Shown piece after piece: positions 8,624-17,235 of a DNA stretch of 45,110 bases. The stretch's first letter is position 1. Each line of letters begins with the position of its first letter. The notes under the pieces were generated by a model, which worked only from the letters and a program-made list of their open reading frames with translations, was not told the origin of the DNA and did not search any database. Origin of the DNA: an uncultured Acidimicrobiales bacterium (GTDB lineage Bacteria; Actinomycetota; Acidimicrobiia; Acidimicrobiales; SHLQ01); the NCBI GenBank assembly GCA_938023735.1, contig CALJDK010000020.1:1-45110 (forward strand), written 5' to 3'. Position numbers and translations under genes: made by a program.

Positions 8624-9343
8624 ATGTCCACGCCCCTTCCACTCATTGGTTTGAGTGGACGCCGCAAGACCGCAAGTCAAATGATCGGCACGCCCGAGAA
8701 CCTCCACCATCTTGAGGGCGACTGGTACTACTCCGACTATGCCCGCGGCATTCTGGCCGCCGGTGGCCTGCCGGTTCACCTACCGATCGACGCCGACCCC
8801 GCGCTGTTCATCGACCGACTCGACGGCATCTGCCTCCCCGGCGGCGCCGACGTGTGGCCCGAGCGCTACAACGCCACACCAGCGGCAACCGCCGAGGCCG
8901 CCGAACACGAACGAGACGACTTTGAGCTGGGGCTTCTGGGGGCAGCCGTCGACGCTCAGCTACCGGTGCTGGGAATCTGTCGGGGCCTTCAGGTCATCAA
9001 CGTGTGGGCCAACGGCACCCTGCATCAGGATGTGCCCGAACATGCCCGCTACGACGTTGCGCCCGAAGGACCCATCCACGACATCGAGATCACTGCGGGC
9101 TCGACCCTCGCTGGCCTCTACGGAACCACACACCAGGTCAACTCGCTGCACCATCAGACCGTCGACCAGCTCGGCGAAGGCCTCACCATCACCGCCAGCC
9201 ACGACGGAACCGTCGAAGGGTTCGAGCACAACTCACTGCCGCTTATCGCCGTGCAGTGGCACCCCGAAATGTTGTCGACCCGCGACTCCGATCCGGTCTT
9301 CACGTGGATTGTGGATCAGGCAAAAGCGCACGCCAGTGCGTAA
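8624..9343 (+). CDS. gamma-glutamyl-amine/GABA hydrolase, class I amidotransferase fold (PuuD-like)
   Basis: 239 residues, standard for peptidase family C26. The nucleophile is C119 in LGICRGLQVINVWANGTL; the His-Glu pair of the triad is H213 and E215 in QWHPEM. The N-terminal DGICLPGGADVWPERY is diagnostic of PuuD-type hydrolases, which release glutamate from gamma-glutamyl-GABA or similar conjugates. It pairs logically with the glutamine-synthetase-like ligases at 1 and 10109, which would make such conjugates. The ATG at 8624 was preferred over an in-frame TTG at 8612. Confidence 0.9.
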   Translation: MSTPLPLIGLSGRRKTASQMIGTPENLHHLEGDWYYSDYARGILAAGGLPVHLPIDADPALFIDRLDGICLPGGADVWPERYNATPAATAEAAEHERDDFELGLLGAAVDAQLPVLGICRGLQVINVWANGTLHQDVPEHARYDVAPEGPIHDIEITAGSTLAGLYGTTHQVNSLHHQTVDQLGEGLTITASHDGTVEGFEHNSLPLIAVQWHPEMLSTRDSDPVFTWIVDQAKAHASA

Positions 9344-9377
9344 CGTTCGACCCAATGAACGTCATGAGGATCAGGCA

Positions 9378-10112
9378 ATGAAAACAGCACTCGTGATCGC
9401 TCACGAACCCGACGGCCTCGCCGGGATGGTGGGCGACCGCCTTGAGCAACGAGGCTTCGAACTCACCACCCATATCGTTTGCCAGAGCTACGACCATCCC
9501 GACCAGTTCGAGCCGTTTCCCGATTTCTCGCGGTTCGACATCATCGTGCCCATGGGCAGCGTGCACTCGGTATACGACACCGACACCATCGGCGCATGGA
9601 TCGGCGAGGAAATCGAACTACTGCGCGAAGCCTTCGAACGCGATCAGCCAATACTGGGTGTTTGTTTCGGCGGGCAAGCGCTGGCCACCGCGCTTGGCGG
9701 AACGGTCGAGAAGGCCGACGGCTTCGAGGTTGGCTGGTCCGACATCGAGATGACCGGCGACACCCCCGACTTCCCCGCTGGTCCATGGTTCGAGTGGCAC
9801 TACGACAAGTTCACCGTGCCGCCCGAAGCCACCGAACTTGCCCGCAACGACTTCAGTCCGCAGGTGTTTCGTCAGGGGCGAGCACTCGGCACCCAATTTC
9901 ATCCCGAGGTCAGCCGCGACCATCTGGCCGGTTTCCTCGAGGGCGGCGGCGATGCCGAGCTGGTGAGCAAGGGCCTTGACCCGGCCGAGCTCCTCGCCGA
10001 GACCGCATCACGAGAAGCCCAGGCACGCGAGCGCTGCAATCAACTCGTCGACTGGTTTCTTGCAAACATTGCCGATATTTCCGACACCGAACTGGAGCCT
10101 GCAAACAAGTGA
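9378..10112 (+). CDS. class I glutamine amidotransferase (GMP-synthase-like, GATase domain only)
   Basis: 244 residues. A GATase-1 domain has nucleophile C96 in ILGVCFGGQ and the His-Glu pair H175/E177 in GTQFHPEVS. There is no synthase domain, so it acts alone or on a partner's product. The C-terminal tail of about 50 residues is Ala/Glu-rich and helical. It lies 34 bases after the PuuD-like gene, and its stop overlaps the next glutamine-synthetase-like gene by four bases (GTGA), so it is probably coupled to that ligase. It may hydrolyse a gamma-glutamyl conjugate. A longer upstream frame overlaps the PuuD gene and is rejected. Confidence 0.85.
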   Translation: MKTALVIAHEPDGLAGMVGDRLEQRGFELTTHIVCQSYDHPDQFEPFPDFSRFDIIVPMGSVHSVYDTDTIGAWIGEEIELLREAFERDQPILGVCFGGQALATALGGTVEKADGFEVGWSDIEMTGDTPDFPAGPWFEWHYDKFTVPPEATELARNDFSPQVFRQGRALGTQFHPEVSRDHLAGFLEGGGDAELVSKGLDPAELLAETASREAQARERCNQLVDWFLANIADISDTELEPANK

Positions 10113-11434
10113 GTGAGTTCGACCGCATCCGGGTTCTCTGGCCCGATCATCTCGGCCTGGCCCGCGGCAAGTACCTCCCGACGCATCTGGCAGCCAAGGG
10201 CTCCGGTCATGCCGCCGCGGTGTTCAGCCTGCAATACAACCGCGACTTTGCTCCGGCCCCCGGCTCCTTCATCGACGCTGGTTTCCCCGACCTGCACGCC
10301 ACCATGGATCCCGACTCGCTTCGCCAAGGCTGGGACGACGCCCAGACCGGCGTTGCGGTCGCCGATCTCAGCATGAACCACGAGCCATACAAGTACTCGA
10401 GCCGGTACGCGCTTCGTCAGGCCATCACCGACTGGACCGACATTGGGTTCACACCGAAGGTCGGCATCGAGCTCGAGGCTTACGTCATGGAGCCTGACCC
10501 CGACGCACCAACCGGGTGGAAGCCCTGGAACACGCCCGGTTCGTTCGTGTACGGCACTGGCCCCGTCGTCGATCCGGTTGGTCTGCTCGACGACATCATG
10601 CGCACCGCCAAGGCGTCGGGCATCTCGGTCGAGTCCATCAACGCCGAGTTCGACAACGCCCAGTTTGAGATGACCCTCGAGTACGACGATGCCCTCAAGG
10701 CCGCCGACGACGCGTTCCTGTTTCGGGTGCTGGCCCGCGAACGAGCCATGGCTCATGGCCTGCGTATGACCTTCATGGGTCAGCCCATCAACGAGCTCAG
10801 TGGGTCGGGCGTTCACGTAAACTTCTCGTTCCTCGACGCCGACGGCAACAACCCGCTCGCCGACGAGTCTGCCGACAACGGATTGTCCGAGCTGGCCCAC
10901 CAGTGCCTGGCCGGCCTGTGCGCGAACCATCAGGCCATGGCTGCGCTGCTGGCCCCAACCATCAACGCGTACCGCCGCATTTGTATGGGCGGTTTCGCTG
11001 GTGTTCGAGCTAGTTGGGGCTATGACCACCGGGCCGTCGGCAACCGCGTGCCACCACCCCGAGGTGCAGCGACCCGGCTCGAGAACCGCACCGCCGACGG
11101 AGCCGTCAGTATCCACCTTGCCATAGCGGCGGTGCTTCAAGCCGCCCGCCTAGGAGTAACCCAATCGCTCGAGTGCCCAGGGCCCGAAACCGGCGACGGG
11201 TTCGAGAACCCGGTCACCGACGTGCTCTGCGGCCAGTCGCTACCCGAAGCGCTGCGCATGCTCGAGGCCAACCAGGCATTCGTCGACGCGCTCGGCCCCG
11301 AACTCGTCGCCAACTACGTGTTCGTCAAAGACATCGAATGGGAACGCTTCACCGACGCCAACCCGACCTGGGCCAACGACGACCCAACCGTCGCCACCAC
11401 CTGGGAACTCAACGAATACATGCCCTTCCACTAG
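10109..11434 (+). CDS. glutamine-synthetase-like gamma-glutamyl ligase
   Basis: 441 residues, full length for the GlnA3/PuuA branch. It has the N-terminal PDHLGLARGKYLP segment, IELEAYVMEP (metal-binding Glu), NAEFDNAQFE, GSGVHVNFSF and NRVPPPRGAA (substrate Arg loop). The GTG start overlaps the stop of the amidotransferase. Family chemistry is ATP-dependent ligation of the glutamate gamma-carboxyl to ammonia or an amine. The pairing with two amidotransferases points to a gamma-glutamyl-amine route rather than nitrogen assimilation. It is distinct from the ligase at 1-780 (KRIP versus KYLP and different spacing), so the window holds two paralogues. Confidence 0.88.
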   Translation: MSEFDRIRVLWPDHLGLARGKYLPTHLAAKGSGHAAAVFSLQYNRDFAPAPGSFIDAGFPDLHATMDPDSLRQGWDDAQTGVAVADLSMNHEPYKYSSRYALRQAITDWTDIGFTPKVGIELEAYVMEPDPDAPTGWKPWNTPGSFVYGTGPVVDPVGLLDDIMRTAKASGISVESINAEFDNAQFEMTLEYDDALKAADDAFLFRVLARERAMAHGLRMTFMGQPINELSGSGVHVNFSFLDADGNNPLADESADNGLSELAHQCLAGLCANHQAMAALLAPTINAYRRICMGGFAGVRASWGYDHRAVGNRVPPPRGAATRLENRTADGAVSIHLAIAAVLQAARLGVTQSLECPGPETGDGFENPVTDVLCGQSLPEALRMLEANQAFVDALGPELVANYVFVKDIEWERFTDANPTWANDDPTVATTWELNEYMPFH

Positions 11435-11435
11435 T

Positions 11436-11639
11436 CGTTCCCCGGCCACGAAGGCCGCCGGTCTCGGACTCCGGGCTGGCGCCCTCCGCCCTACAGCCTC
11501 TCTTGCACGCCCCAGCCGTCCACTAATCGTTCCCCGGCCACGAAGGCCGCCAGTCTCGTTCCCCGGCCACGAAGGCCGCCGGTCTCGTTCCCCGGCCACG
11601 CAGGCCGCCGGTCTCGGGCTCTCTTGCACGCCCCAGCCG
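11436..11639 (+). repeat. 29-bp tandem repeat with internal hairpin plus nested 21-bp duplication
   Basis: This 226-base gap (11435-11660) carries four copies of a 29-base unit beginning CGTTCCCCGGCCACGAAGG: a lone copy at 11436, then three head-to-tail at 11528-11556, 11557-11585 and 11586-11614. Each has a small inverted repeat CGGCC-acgaa-GGCCG. A second unit, CTCTTGCACGCCCCAGCCG, appears at 11500-11518 and 11621-11639. The order (29-mer, then 21-mer) occurs twice, as if a block was duplicated and the 29-mer then expanded. The last fourth unit has one change (CAGG for AAGG). No gene is seen here. Confidence 0.85.
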
Positions 11640-11660
11640 CTTTCTGTCAGGTTGCTACCA

Positions 11661-12479
11661 ATGAAACTTACGACTGAACAGGTTGAGACATTCGCTGCTG
11701 ATGGCGTGGTGAAGGTTCCTCAGGCGGTGTCGGGGGAGTACCTTGGGCCGCTTCTTGAGTTGGCCGATCGGCAGCTTGACCAGCCTGGCCCTTGGGTTAC
11801 CGACAGTAACCCTGGTGCGTCGACCGAGCGGCTCTTCACCACCCGCTACCTGTGGCAAGACGAGCCCGCGGTCAACTCGTTCCTCTACAACTCGGGTGTC
11901 GCCGAACTGGCAGCCGGCGCGCTGAACTCAACCACGGTGCGGTTCTATTTCGACCACCTCTTGGTCAAGGAGCCCAACACGCAGGCCCCAACGCCATGGC
12001 ATCAGGACATCCCCTACTGGCCCTTTCTGGGCAAACAGATCTGCTCGGTATGGGTGGCGTGTACCGAAGCCGCAGTAACCGGCAGCTCACTCGAATTCGT
12101 CCGAGGCTCGCACCTTTGGGATTCCTACTTCGCCCCCACGGCATTCTCCGAAGGCAACGGAACCGACGACTGGACCTCGGATTTCGTCGGCGAAGAATGC
12201 CCCGACATCGAGGCCGCCCGAAGCGACTTCGACATCGTGGGGTTCGATGTTGAACCCGGCGACGCGCTGGTGTTCTCGTCATGGAGCGTGCACGGCTCTC
12301 CCGCCAACGACAGCCCCAACCGCCGTGTCGCGTTCTCCACCCGATGGCTGGGCGACGACGCCCTATGGCATCCGCACCCCGGCTGTGACCCCACCATCAC
12401 CAACGACGACACCACGGCCGAACCTGGCAGCTACCCAGCCGACGACCAGCGCTTCCCGCAGATCTACCCAACGCCGTAG
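11661..12479 (+). CDS. phytanoyl-CoA dioxygenase (PhyH) family protein
   Basis: 272 residues, normal PhyH size. The non-heme iron site is readable: HQD within PTPWHQDIPYW (H and D ligands), the distal His in WSVHGSPAND, and the 2-oxoglutarate-binding Arg in NRRVAFSTRW. The family hydroxylates small molecules or acyl-CoAs with O2 and 2-oxoglutarate. It follows the ligase gene after the 226-base repeat region, so co-transcription is uncertain. The ATG at 11661 was chosen over the TTG nine bases earlier. Confidence 0.88.
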   Translation: MKLTTEQVETFAADGVVKVPQAVSGEYLGPLLELADRQLDQPGPWVTDSNPGASTERLFTTRYLWQDEPAVNSFLYNSGVAELAAGALNSTTVRFYFDHLLVKEPNTQAPTPWHQDIPYWPFLGKQICSVWVACTEAAVTGSSLEFVRGSHLWDSYFAPTAFSEGNGTDDWTSDFVGEECPDIEAARSDFDIVGFDVEPGDALVFSSWSVHGSPANDSPNRRVAFSTRWLGDDALWHPHPGCDPTITNDDTTAEPGSYPADDQRFPQIYPTP

Positions 12480-12511
12480 AAGCAGCTACCGGGGTGGGCC
12501 GCCCGAATCGA

Positions 12512-13765
12512 TCAAGCCGGAGCCTCGATGTCGTCGTTGCCGAGCGTCCGTAGTTCGGGCGAGGTGAAGTACGTATAGACGACCACGCAGAACGCGAAAG
12601 CCGAGGCGATGCTCATGGTGAGTCCGGGCCCTATCGCAGTGGCTACGACGCCCAGAATCAGCGCTCCGATCGGGGTGAAGCCGGTCTGCACCAACGTGAA
12701 CAAGCCCATAACCCGGCCCATCAGGTCGGGCGGCGTGTTCGACTGAATCAGCCCTTGGTTCATGTTGATAAAGATGCCGCCGGCGCAACCCATGATTACC
12801 GCCAGCACCATCAGCTGGCCGTAGCTGGTGGCGCGTCCCATCAGGAACAGGCAGAAGGTTCCCACCATCATCGCTCTGATGAAGAAGGTGCCTTTGTTCT
12901 TCATGTCGCCGCTGCGCATCACGAAGACCGAAGTGATCGCCAGGCCAACACCCATGAGCGCCAACAAGGGAGCAGCGTCGCCGGCATCTCGGCCCAGCTC
13001 TTCTTTCACCACTGCCTGCAGGGTCACAAACATGAGCGCGTTCATGATGAGTCCGGCCAGAGCGAGCAACGCAAAAAGCGTGCGAAGCGCACGTTCGCGG
13101 AACACAAACGACAACCCGGCGCGAACAGCTTCCCGCATGGTGGCCCGGTCGCTTTCGGTTGGCTCGCGACCAGCGATAACGATCCGGCTGGCTGGGATGA
13201 CACCGACCACCAACAAAATCGTGAGGTACCAAAACACGCCATCGAAATCGAAGCGGTTACCCACAAGCTGTGCCGTCACGCTGCCCAAGATGAGCGACGA
13301 GGTCAACGCCAGCGCATTGAGCGCAATGCCGCTAAAGAGCAACTTGCTTGGGAGGAGCTCGGGCACCAGCGAGGTTCGCACCGGCGAACCAATGGCCGAC
13401 GCCACCCCAGCAAGCAGCGCCGAGGCGATGACGAGTCCCATGCTGAGCGCCCCGTTCGCGATCGCTATCGCCGTGGCCGCCATGACCAATGCGGTGGCCA
13501 GCTGTGTGGCGATGAGCAGGTTGCGACGATTTAGCCGATCGGCCCACACGCCTGCGGGAAGAAGCAGAAAGATGCCGGGCAGCCCAAGGAGGAAGACCAT
13601 AAGGCCCTGCACCGTCTCGTTTTCGTCGAGCCCCTCGAGCGCGATCCATCCGTACACAAACCGCAGCGCGTTGGCCACCATGTAGAAGGTGAACGCGTTG
13701 AACCAGAGGTACCGAAACGGCCGCACCCCAAGTGCATTGTTCGGTTCGGCAGCGTCGCTAGTCAT
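12512..13765 (-). CDS. MFS transporter (enterobactin-exporter/DHA3-like)
   Basis: 417 residues with about twelve hydrophobic segments and the MFS loop motifs LPAGVWADRLNRRNLL (motif A-like between TM2 and TM3) and GSPVRTSLVPELLP (between TM4 and TM5), as in the MFS_3 exporters. It probably exports a small molecule; the substrate is unknown. The ATG at 13765 lies directly after a strong stem-loop with a T-tract belonging to the upstream gene, leaving almost no room for a promoter of its own. Confidence 0.88.
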   Translation of the reverse strand: MTSDAAEPNNALGVRPFRYLWFNAFTFYMVANALRFVYGWIALEGLDENETVQGLMVFLLGLPGIFLLLPAGVWADRLNRRNLLIATQLATALVMAATAIAIANGALSMGLVIASALLAGVASAIGSPVRTSLVPELLPSKLLFSGIALNALALTSSLILGSVTAQLVGNRFDFDGVFWYLTILLVVGVIPASRIVIAGREPTESDRATMREAVRAGLSFVFRERALRTLFALLALAGLIMNALMFVTLQAVVKEELGRDAGDAAPLLALMGVGLAITSVFVMRSGDMKNKGTFFIRAMMVGTFCLFLMGRATSYGQLMVLAVIMGCAGGIFINMNQGLIQSNTPPDLMGRVMGLFTLVQTGFTPIGALILGVVATAIGPGLTMSIASAFAFCVVVYTYFTSPELRTLGNDDIEAPA

Positions 13766-13770
13766 CAGCA

Positions 13771-13817
13771 AAAACTCGTGACACCAGGCGACAAATTCTG
13801 TGCGGTGGTGTCACGAG
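13771..13817 (-). terminator. rho-independent terminator of the ABM-protein transcript
   Basis: Perfect 12-base arms CTCGTGACACCA (13775-13786) and TGGTGTCACGAG (13806-13817) with a 19-base spacer, followed on the minus strand by TTTT (13774-13771) and one more T. It lies 11 bases after the ABM stop codon. The T-tract ends about six bases before the MFS start codon, so it could also act as a leader attenuator for that gene. Confidence 0.75.
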
Positions 13818-13827
13818 ATTCCGGTTG

Positions 13828-14139
13828 TTAGACGGCTACGCCTTTGCCGGCGAATGGCCGCAGCATGGTGATGACCGGCGCGCCATCGAGGAGTCCGCCA
13901 ACCGCACCCATCGCTGCTTTCATACCATCGCCCGATCCATGAACTCCCAGTGCGGCTTCGTCGGCGTAGATCTCAAAGAAATGGATGACATCAGGGTTAT
14001 TGCTGTCTACGGCCGCGGCATACACCTCGAGGCCAGCTTCTTCTTCGGAAGCGGCGACGAGTTGGGTAACGGCAGCCTCAAGCTCGGCGCCCTTTCCCTC
14101 GGCGGCGGTCAGGACGGCGTGAAGTGCAAGTTTCGACAT
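13828..14139 (-). CDS. antibiotic biosynthesis monooxygenase (ABM) domain protein
   Basis: 103 residues, standard for a single ferredoxin-like ABM domain: the N-terminal beta strand LALHAVLTAAEGKGAELEAA, the helix, EAGLEVYAAAV, then HFFEIYADEAALGVH. Members act as small dimeric cofactor-free oxygenases or as quinone or stress proteins; the substrate is unknown. An in-frame TTG nine bases upstream is possible. It lies 51 bases downstream of an SDR gene on the same strand and probably ends that transcript. Confidence 0.85.
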   Translation of the reverse strand: MSKLALHAVLTAAEGKGAELEAAVTQLVAASEEEAGLEVYAAAVDSNNPDVIHFFEIYADEAALGVHGSGDGMKAAMGAVGGLLDGAPVITMLRPFAGKGVAV

Positions 14140-14190
14140 GGGCTGCAACGTAACCGACAGACCCCGGAATCAACAAAGACCGCTGAAGTC

Positions 14191-14940
14191 CTAGGAGTTG
14201 GCGGGGCGGGCGTCGAACTTTAGTTCTGAAGCGTCGATGTCGGGATGGTCGAGCGAGACGGAAAGAGCGCTCACCATGGCCGTCGCTACGTCGTCGACGT
14301 GCATCATGCCACCGGGGATCGCCTGCTTCTCCCATTGCGTGAGCGCATCGCCCAACAGGTCCATACCCATCTGGTTCACAAACTCGGTTGGCTGACAGTT
14401 GCCCATGACGATCCGCACGAACCGGAACTCGGGGTGCTCGATGCGCCAGGTTCGAATGCACTGGTCGAGCGCGGCCTTGGTTGACGAGTACGACGCAAAC
14501 AGTCCATTGGCGTCTTCGACGGTGCGTGACGAAACAAACGCCACGACCCCTTCGGTACTCAGGTGTTCGACGGCAGCGGCGGCGGCAAGGTTGGCCCCCA
14601 CTACGTTCACTTTGAAGACGTCGACCCAGGTGTTGGGGTCGATGTCTTTGAGGCCCTGCAGGACGCCGTAGCCGGCCACATACACCACCAGGTCGATGCC
14701 GCCCATCGCTTCGGCCGCGGCCGCGGCAACCCGTTTCGCATCGGCGGGCAGGGTTGCATCGCCCGCCGCAACGTGGCCAGCGCCCATCTCGGCCACCAAC
14801 TCGTTCAAGGCATCTTCGCGGCGAGCCGAAACCGTCACCGCTCCCCCGCCTGCCACCACGGCCTTGGCAACGGCGGCACCGATGCCCGACGAAGCGCCCA
14901 CGACGAGAACGCGTCGCCCATCCATGGTTGCTGCGCTCAT
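14191..14940 (-). CDS. short-chain dehydrogenase/reductase
   Basis: 249 residues of classical SDR type: GASSGIG cofactor motif (15-21), Ser in AFVSSRT, and YSSTK with the catalytic Tyr and Lys. The usual NNAG motif is VYVAGYG here. The ATG at 14940 overlaps the aldehyde dehydrogenase stop by four bases, so the two are coupled. It probably interconverts an alcohol and ketone or aldehyde in the P450-associated pathway. Confidence 0.9.
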   Translation of the reverse strand: MSAATMDGRRVLVVGASSGIGAAVAKAVVAGGGAVTVSARREDALNELVAEMGAGHVAAGDATLPADAKRVAAAAAEAMGGIDLVVYVAGYGVLQGLKDIDPNTWVDVFKVNVVGANLAAAAAVEHLSTEGVVAFVSSRTVEDANGLFASYSSTKAALDQCIRTWRIEHPEFRFVRIVMGNCQPTEFVNQMGMDLLGDALTQWEKQAIPGGMMHVDDVATAMVSALSVSLDHPDIDASELKFDARPANS

Positions 14941-16436
14941 GAACCGGGCCTCGCGTAGGCCTTGGTTTCCAGGTATTCCTCGAACCCTGCAACTCCCATT
15001 TCTCTCCCGATTCCTGATTGTTTGTAGCCGCCAAAGGGCACGTCGGCGCCGTACCAAACACCGCCGTTGATCGACATCGTTCCGGTGCGGATCCGTCGAG
15101 CAACCGCCATGGCCCGTTCCTCGTCAGCACCGAACACGTGACCCGACAGCCCGAAGATCGAATCGTTGGCAATACGCACCGCCTCGTCATCTCCACTGGC
15201 CTGGCCACCGGAATCGTCGTAGGCGATGGCAACCAGCACCGGCCCAAAAATCTCTTCCTGGGCCACGGTCATCTCGGTGGTTACATCGGCGATGAGTGTG
15301 GGTTCGTAGAAGTAGCCAACCGGCTGATCGGCGGGTCGCTTTCCGCCACAGACCACCCGTGCACCCTGGTCGATGGCCGCCTGCACATATCCTTCGACCC
15401 GGTCGCGCTGCGCCTCGTTGATTAGCGGCCCAAGCATCGTGCCACCGTCGCTGGGATCACCCGGCGGGGTCGCCGCCATCATCGCCGCGATTGCCGCAAC
15501 ACCCTCGTCGTACTTCGACGCCGGAAGCAGAACCCGAGTCGACAATGCGCAGCCTTGGCCGCACACCGTTGCCGTGCCGAACGCGGCAGTGGCTGCGGCC
15601 ATACCGAAGTCTTCAACATCGTCAAGAATCACCATCGCCGACTTTCCACCAAGCTCCAGAAACACCTTGGTGATGTTGTCGCTGGCCGCCGCCATGATGC
15701 GGCGACCGGTTGCCGTCGAGCCGGTGAAGCTGATCATGTCGACCAGCGGGTCGGTGGTGAGCAACTCGCCGATGGCGTTGTCGGATGACGAGATGATGTT
15801 GATGACACCGGGCGGAATGTCGCAGTGTTCGGCAATGACATGACCCAACGCCAGGGCCGACCACGGCGTGTCGGGGGCGGCCTTCAAGATCACCGTGCAG
15901 CCGGCGGCCAGGGCCGGGACGATCTTGGCCAGGTTGATCTGTGTCGGCACATTCCACGGTGTGATAGCGGCGACCACACCGATGGCCTCGGCCTCGGTCC
16001 ACCGGTCGGCGGGGCCGGCGAGCGTGTCGGCCGAACCCAAGTCGGTTCGCCACTGGTACGTCTCGGCCAGGTCGATGTAGTACGGCAGAAACTTGAGCGG
16101 CTCGACGACCTGAATGGTGGAGCACGCCATCCGGGTGGCACCTACCTCGGCGATGGCGATTTCGGTGAGCTCGTCGACATGTTCCAACAACGCCTCGTGC
16201 ATTTGTCGGAGACACCGGAGACGGAGCTCGAGGTTCGTGGACCAGTCGGTTTCGTCGAACGCTCGACGGGCGGCCGCGAGTGCCACTTCGACATCGGCCG
16301 GCTGAGCGTCGGCCGCAACACCGATGACCTCCTCGGTGGCGGGGTTCCGGTTGTCGTACGTCGCGCCGCCCGTGGCCTCGCGCAACTCGCCGTCGAGTAG
16401 CAACCGGGGTTCATGGGCCAATGAAGTCTTGGTCAT
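14937..16436 (-). CDS. NAD(P)-dependent aldehyde dehydrogenase
   Basis: 499 residues, full length. The oxyanion Asn lies in ITPWNVPTQ, NAD-binding FTGSTATGRRI follows, the general-base Glu in FLELGGKSAMV, and the catalytic Cys in GQGCALSTR. The C-terminal EIFGPVL and PFGGYKQSGIGREMG are present. It oxidises an aldehyde to the acid. It sits between two SDR genes: one base separates it from the upstream SDR stop and four bases overlap the downstream SDR. The layout suggests alcohol to aldehyde to acid oxidation of a P450 product. Confidence 0.95.
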   Translation of the reverse strand: MTKTSLAHEPRLLLDGELREATGGATYDNRNPATEEVIGVAADAQPADVEVALAAARRAFDETDWSTNLELRLRCLRQMHEALLEHVDELTEIAIAEVGATRMACSTIQVVEPLKFLPYYIDLAETYQWRTDLGSADTLAGPADRWTEAEAIGVVAAITPWNVPTQINLAKIVPALAAGCTVILKAAPDTPWSALALGHVIAEHCDIPPGVINIISSSDNAIGELLTTDPLVDMISFTGSTATGRRIMAAASDNITKVFLELGGKSAMVILDDVEDFGMAAATAAFGTATVCGQGCALSTRVLLPASKYDEGVAAIAAMMAATPPGDPSDGGTMLGPLINEAQRDRVEGYVQAAIDQGARVVCGGKRPADQPVGYFYEPTLIADVTTEMTVAQEEIFGPVLVAIAYDDSGGQASGDDEAVRIANDSIFGLSGHVFGADEERAMAVARRIRTGTMSINGGVWYGADVPFGGYKQSGIGREMGVAGFEEYLETKAYARPGS

Positions 16437-16437
16437 G

Positions 16438-17187
16438 TCAGATCCTTGTTACCTGTCCGCCGTCGACCGCCATCACGTGTCCGGTCATCCACGCCGCCTC
16501 GTCGGACAGCAGAAACAGCACCGGACCCACATGGTCGTCGGGGGTGCCGAGTCGTTTGATGGCCAACGACTGCACTAGCGGATCTTGATACTCAACGGGA
16601 ACCTGCTTGTTCATGGCGGCCGTGTCGGTAGGCCCGGGGGCAATAGCGTTGACTCGAATGTTGGCGTAGGAGAGTTCGTGCGCCAGCGACGACGTGAGGA
16701 AGTTCACTCCCGCCTTCGCCAACCCGTAGAAGCCCGAGATGCCCATCCACGCTGCGGTCGACGACTGGTTCACGATCGATCCGCCGCCGCCGTTACGCAT
16801 GGCCCGCTTCACCGAGCGCGTGCAGTGCAACACGCCCATCATGTTCACGCTCATAAACGTGTCGAGGTAGTCGTAGTCGACGTTCAGTAGCCCGGCGAGC
16901 TCCATGTCGCCAAAGATGGCCGCGTTGTTCACGAGGTGGTCGATACCGCCGAACGCATCGAGCGTGGCCGCCGCCATCGCGTCGGTGCTCTCGGGGTTAC
17001 CAACATCGGTTTCAACAAAGAGCGCCCGGTCGCCCAGGTCGTCGGCCACCCGTTGGCCCGCTTCGGCGTTGAGTTCGGCGATGACCACCGCAGCGCCCTC
17101 GGCATGGAGCGCACGGGCGTACGCCTCTCCGATTCCTCCGCCTGCTCCTGTGACGATGGCGACCCGATCGACAAACCGTTGGCCCAT
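16438..17187 (-). CDS. short-chain dehydrogenase/reductase
   Basis: 249 residues. TGAGGGIG (13-20), NNAAI, Ser in VNQSSTAAW and FYGLAK with the catalytic Tyr and Lys, then the APGPTDTAAM loop and C-terminal MTGHVMAVDGGQ. The start at 17187 has AAGGGG eight bases upstream; a longer frame to 17250 would run into the divergent P450 gene. It heads the minus-strand transcript (SDR, ALDH, SDR, ABM). Confidence 0.93.
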   Translation of the reverse strand: MGQRFVDRVAIVTGAGGGIGEAYARALHAEGAAVVIAELNAEAGQRVADDLGDRALFVETDVGNPESTDAMAAATLDAFGGIDHLVNNAAIFGDMELAGLLNVDYDYLDTFMSVNMMGVLHCTRSVKRAMRNGGGGSIVNQSSTAAWMGISGFYGLAKAGVNFLTSSLAHELSYANIRVNAIAPGPTDTAAMNKQVPVEYQDPLVQSLAIKRLGTPDDHVGPVLFLLSDEAAWMTGHVMAVDGGQVTRI

Positions 17188-17223
17188 GAGTTCCCCTTTT
17201 TCGTGCGTGTCGTGACGCGAGAT

Positions 17224-17229
17224 TAGGGT
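17224..17229 (+). promoter_or_regulatory. -10 box for a leaderless P450 transcript
   Basis: TAGGGT lies exactly six bases before the P450 ATG at 17236, so transcription would begin at or near the start codon. The same TANNNT, six bases, start arrangement occurs at 31127 and 45016. No Shine-Dalgarno sequence precedes this ATG. Confidence 0.5.
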
Positions 17230-17235
17230 CCGCAC

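Noticed and set aside
11240-11629. Minus-strand 129-codon frame over the 29-bp repeat
   Set aside because: Most of it is the translated repeat and antisense to the end of the ligase gene; no start signal or homology is seen.
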